Of a stretch of 6,966 nt of DNA, positions 4,892 to 6,966 are shown one piece after another. The position numbers and the translations under genes are program-made. Under the pieces are notes generated by a model. It saw only the letters and a list, made by a program, of their open reading frames with translations. It searched no databases and had not been told where the DNA came from. Every line of letters begins with the position of its first letter. Within the stretch, counting starts at the first letter, position 1. Source of the stretch: an uncultured Verrucomicrobiota bacterium (GTDB lineage Bacteria; Verrucomicrobiota; Verrucomicrobiia; Chthoniobacterales; SZAS-18); the NCBI GenBank assembly GCA_937873255.1, contig CALMVM010000264.1:1-6966 (forward strand), written 5' to 3'.

Positions 4892-5986
4892 TTATAATCC
4901 CTTCAACGCTTTCCGATCTTGGTTTCCTTGAATGATCTCCTTTGCGAACGTCTCGCTCGGGTACAACTCCCACTCTGCGTCAACGATCTTCGGTCTGCCG
5001 GCAGTACCTTCACGTTTGACCGTCTCGATCTCCTTGAGAGGCACCCATCGTTCCAAAAAACCCTTCTCCTGAAGTTCTTTAATGGCTTCCCTTACGCGGT
5101 CAATGTTGTTCGTGAGCCTCGGCTCGGGCTGCATACCTGAATCGGTCATCACACGCTTCAAAGTCAGCCGGAAGCTACGCTTCGACCGGCCGATCCCACG
5201 AGTGGCGTAGCGGAACCGGACGTTGAGTAAACTCACGATCCAGCGCGCCAGAGGCCGCGAGAGCGTCATCATCCGCGTGTAATTGATGGGAAAATACAGT
5301 TCTTTGAGAATGGCCGCCGAAGCGATGGGGTGAAATGTTGCGAAGTACACCATTCGTGTTCCGTCCGTGTTTTTGGGGTCGATAACCGAATGCAAATTAC
5401 CTAGGACGGAACCGCTGACACCATGAACGAGCGAGTCTGCCGGGCATTCGACGCGAATATTCGCTAAACGCATCACTTCGAGTGCCTCACGCACATCAGC
5501 GATTTTAAATCCATGCCCGTTCTGCTCCAACTCGCAGCGAAGCTGATACATTGAGAACGTGATGCTGACTACCATGCTGTTGCCCGTTGGGTCGAACTGC
5601 GGGCCACTGGCCGCCAAGCGCGAGACAGCTAGCTTCCTCAGCGCACGCTCGACGAGCTCCTCTCGTGCGCCTGGAAATACCATTTTTGACGGCATGTCTG
5701 CTTTGGCAGGGAGAATCGCCGGCGTCAGGTGGACCGTGGCCTCACGCTTTTCATCAAGGCGAACACCCTCAAAAACCATCACCGTAGGAACCGTGCCGGC
5801 TCGGTTGTAAGTGAGAACGCGCCACGGGATAATGTCCCAGATGGCGAGAGAGCGCGATTTCTCGCTCTCTCCTGCCTCAACATACCACGAGCCGAACAAT
5901 TCGGGCTGCTGGCCTGCTGGATCAGGTTTCCTTTGAAGGTTGCCCACAGCCTCAGTGGTAATACCAAATAATCCGAGCTGTGACAC
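4892..5986 (-). CDS. Plasmid replication initiator protein (winged-helix, iteron-binding type)
   Basis: This is a 364-aa protein. By fold pattern and context it is a theta-type Rep initiator. A central region (about residues 70-230) contains a first winged-helix-like unit, with helix VREALEVMRLANIRV after the strand MVVSITFSMYQLRCELEQ. A second unit follows at about 240-340, with helices ILKELYFPINYTRMMTLSRP, a basic stretch around RFRYATRGIGRSKRSFRLTL, and the wing region VREAIKELQEKGFLERWVPL. The basic stretch is the likely iteron-contacting part. I cannot assign it to a named incompatibility group; distant resemblance to TrfA/RepA initiators is my judgement only. The start is GTG 5986: an in-frame TAA lies just upstream, no ATG is available near the N-terminus, and there is no clear ribosome binding site. 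It lies downstream of the partition genes on the same strand, and the iterons follow its stop directly. Confidence 0.8.
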   Translation of the reverse strand: MSQLGLFGITTEAVGNLQRKPDPAGQQPELFGSWYVEAGESEKSRSLAIWDIIPWRVLTYNRAGTVPTVMVFEGVRLDEKREATVHLTPAILPAKADMPSKMVFPGAREELVERALRKLAVSRLAASGPQFDPTGNSMVVSITFSMYQLRCELEQNGHGFKIADVREALEVMRLANIRVECPADSLVHGVSGSVLGNLHSVIDPKNTDGTRMVYFATFHPIASAAILKELYFPINYTRMMTLSRPLARWIVSLLNVRFRYATRGIGRSKRSFRLTLKRVMTDSGMQPEPRLTNNIDRVREAIKELQEKGFLERWVPLKEIETVKREGTAGRPKIVDAEWELYPSETFAKEIIQGNQDRKALKGL

Positions 5987-5997
5987 ACGTTTTCGGA

Positions 5998-6042
5998 AGA
6001 ATTATTCTAAAAGTATGAATTTCACATAATAATACTTTATGA
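5998..6042. promoter_or_regulatory. Regulatory region in front of rep
   Basis: The 50-bp gap between the RHH gene and rep is A+T-rich. On the minus strand TAGAAT (6009-6004) is a good -10 box with only a weak -35 (TTATTA) 17 bp upstream. The spacer holds TTCATACTTT (minus strand, 6019-6010), an exact 10-bp match to the plus-strand sequence at 6454-6463 in the partition repeat array. A second related octamer, CTTTATGA, lies at 6035-6042, exactly three octamer lengths from AAGTATGA at 6011-6018. AGAAT-T-ATTCT (5998-6008) is a short palindrome over the -10 box, and AAAGTAT (6010-6016) is inverted at 6032-6038. The partition protein may therefore also control rep. Confidence 0.4.
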
Positions 6043-6420
6043 TGCATTTCCTTTTTTTCTTCCTCGTGCGTCTTGGGCTTTCACTGCCTGAGCGATTCCC
6101 AGCAACTCCGGTCCGATCTGGACGCTACGGACAGCAATCTGAATGAGCATCGCACGCGGCAGACGTGTGCGGCGGTCGTGGACGCGCAAATAGTCCTCAA
6201 TGCGATTCAGCACTGCATCGTCCTCGGCTCGCAACGTGATCGTGGCTCGTGTCAGGTCAGATTTCTTCCCAGTTAAATCAGGTGCGGCTACAATCGGCGA
6301 AGCGACAGGCTTGGAGCCGGTGGTGGATACGTTTGTTTCGGCAAGAGCCAGAGTTGTTGCCGCCGCTAAGGCATCAACTGCCGATGGGGCCTTCGATTTG
6401 CGAGAAGAGAATTTGGGCAT
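6037..6420 (-). CDS. Small ribbon-helix-helix-like partition protein (ParB/ParG role)
   Basis: From ATG 6420 this is a 127-aa protein; ATG 6438 would add MYDYLV. The first half is a basic, Ala/Ser/Thr-rich flexible arm (MPKFSSRKSK onward). The second half begins with a beta strand, RATITLRAEDD, followed by helices VLNRIEDYLRVHD and LPRAMLIQIAVRSVQI. This is the strand-helix-helix order of ribbon-helix-helix DNA-binding proteins. A C-terminal basic tail (DARGRKKGNAS) follows. Such proteins pair with ParF-type ParA ATPases: the dimer binds tandem centromere repeats, and the arm stimulates the ATPase. The gene follows parA by 16-34 bases, depending on start, and precedes rep. Start 6420 is preferred because 6438 lies inside the 8-bp repeat array; neither has a ribosome binding site. 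The RHH assignment rests on pattern only. Confidence 0.7.
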   Translation of the reverse strand: MPKFSSRKSKAPSAVDALAAATTLALAETNVSTTGSKPVASPIVAAPDLTGKKSDLTRATITLRAEDDAVLNRIEDYLRVHDRRTRLPRAMLIQIAVRSVQIGPELLGIAQAVKAQDARGRKKGNAS

Positions 6421-6430
6421 AACAAGGTAA

Positions 6431-6470
6431 TCATACATTCATAGTTTCATTTCTTCATACTTTCATAATG
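6431..6470. repeat. Five contiguous 8-bp repeats, probable partition site/operator
   Basis: On the plus strand the block divides without a gap into TCATACAT, TCATAGTT, TCATTTCT, TCATACTT and TCATAATG. All five begin TCAT, four begin TCATA, and the consensus is TCATANTT. The array spans the last codons and TGA of parA (TGA is at 6457-6455) and the gap before the RHH gene. Ribbon-helix-helix proteins such as omega and MetJ bind tandem 7- or 8-bp boxes, so this is a natural binding site for the neighbouring protein as centromere, operator or both. Confidence 0.7.
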
Positions 6471-6966
6471 TTAATGGCTACCATGAAGATCGTTTCGCGT
6501 TCGGCCGGGCTGGCAGCGTGCCAGCCGAGAGCCATTACCTGCTCGTATGCACTCCGAAGCGGTACCGCTGGCTCGACGGCGCGCACGCCAAGTTGGCGAG
6601 CGATCTCCTTCTGGTCTTGGCGACCAGAGACGGTCTGAAGGCGGACTCGGTTGAAAACGACGCTCACTTTCGACCTTAACTCGACGGGCACTTCGGTAAG
6701 AGCACGAGCTGATGCGTGGAAGGATGCGATGGCAAGTTCACTCACAAGAACGAGGCGATCCGCGTTCGATAGACCCGCCCGGAAGCCTGCACCGAGCGAG
6801 CCAGGTGTATCAGCGATGATAATATCTGGCGTCTGCGCATCAGAGTTTCCAACCATGGGTGCGTGTCCGATATTTTTACACCACCAAGAAAGTGTCTGCT
6901 GCGGATCGTTATCCTCGTAAGCCACTTGACGACCCGCTGCCGTCAAGGCGGACCCGACTAGGATAG
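6455..6966 (-). CDS. parA: ParA-family partition ATPase, N-terminus beyond the window
   Basis: About 169 C-terminal residues are visible; the frame is open to the right edge (ILVGSALTAAGRQVAYEDNDPQ), so a TTG start at 6946 would be artificial. EDNDPQQTLSWW is the A' motif (DxDPQ). DIIIADTPGSLGAGFRAG is the Walker B/switch region with its aspartate in place. The VVFNRVR stretch matches the base-contacting Asn-Arg region of the family. The Walker A lysine motif should lie just outside the window, roughly 40 residues further out, giving about 210 aa in total. That is the size of small, ParF-like ParA proteins without an N-terminal HTH. From family knowledge it binds ATP and non-specific DNA and moves plasmid copies apart, driven by its centromere-binding partner encoded next. 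The TGA at 6457-6455 lies inside the repeat array. Confidence 0.88.
   Translation of the reverse strand, partial: ILVGSALTAAGRQVAYEDNDPQQTLSWWCKNIGHAPMVGNSDAQTPDIIIADTPGSLGAGFRAGLSNADRLVLVSELAIASFHASARALTEVPVELRSKVSVVFNRVRLQTVSGRQDQKEIARQLGVRAVEPAVPLRSAYEQVMALGWHAASPAERETIFMVAINIMKV

Overview
The window reads as part of an iteron-type plasmid from a bacterium with a GC-rich genome. The right-hand third (about 4535-6966) is replication and partition backbone. All of its genes run leftward: the end of a ParA ATPase, a small ribbon-helix-helix-like partition partner, and a winged-helix replication initiator. The initiator is followed by a 20-bp iteron cluster and an A+T-richer stretch that together look like the replication origin. 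Iterons and a ParA/RHH pair indicate a low-copy, stably partitioned plasmid. The host phylum cannot be fixed from this sequence.

The left-hand part (1-4530) is visibly more GC-rich and looks like accessory DNA. From the left it holds: the last codons of an unidentified rightward gene (to 49); a leftward VapC PIN toxin (91-519) with a UPF0175-type antitoxin just upstream (525-887); a 327-bp gap with strong hairpins; and two leftward XRE/Cro-type repressor-like genes (1215-1520 and 1658-1957). A divergent regulatory region (about 1985-2060) carries two copies of ACGGTR-N6-TACCGT. A rightward pair of unrecognised genes follows: a 383-aa Pro-rich/Trp-containing protein (2104-3255) and a lipoprotein (3314-4330) whose frame is cut by one in-frame TAG.

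How the parts fit together: ParA plus the RHH protein would segregate the plasmid, probably through the five contiguous 8-bp repeats between their genes. The initiator would act at the iterons lying downstream of its own gene. The VapBC-like pair would add post-segregational maintenance. The second XRE protein probably controls its own gene and the divergent gene of unknown function. No CRISPR array, tRNA, rRNA, transposase or integrase was seen.

The points most worth a second look are the amber codon splitting the lipoprotein, the 8-bp repeat array with related boxes in front of rep, the downstream placement of the iterons, the tandem-hairpin block at 4433-4530, and the two-copy operator in front of the unknown gene pair.
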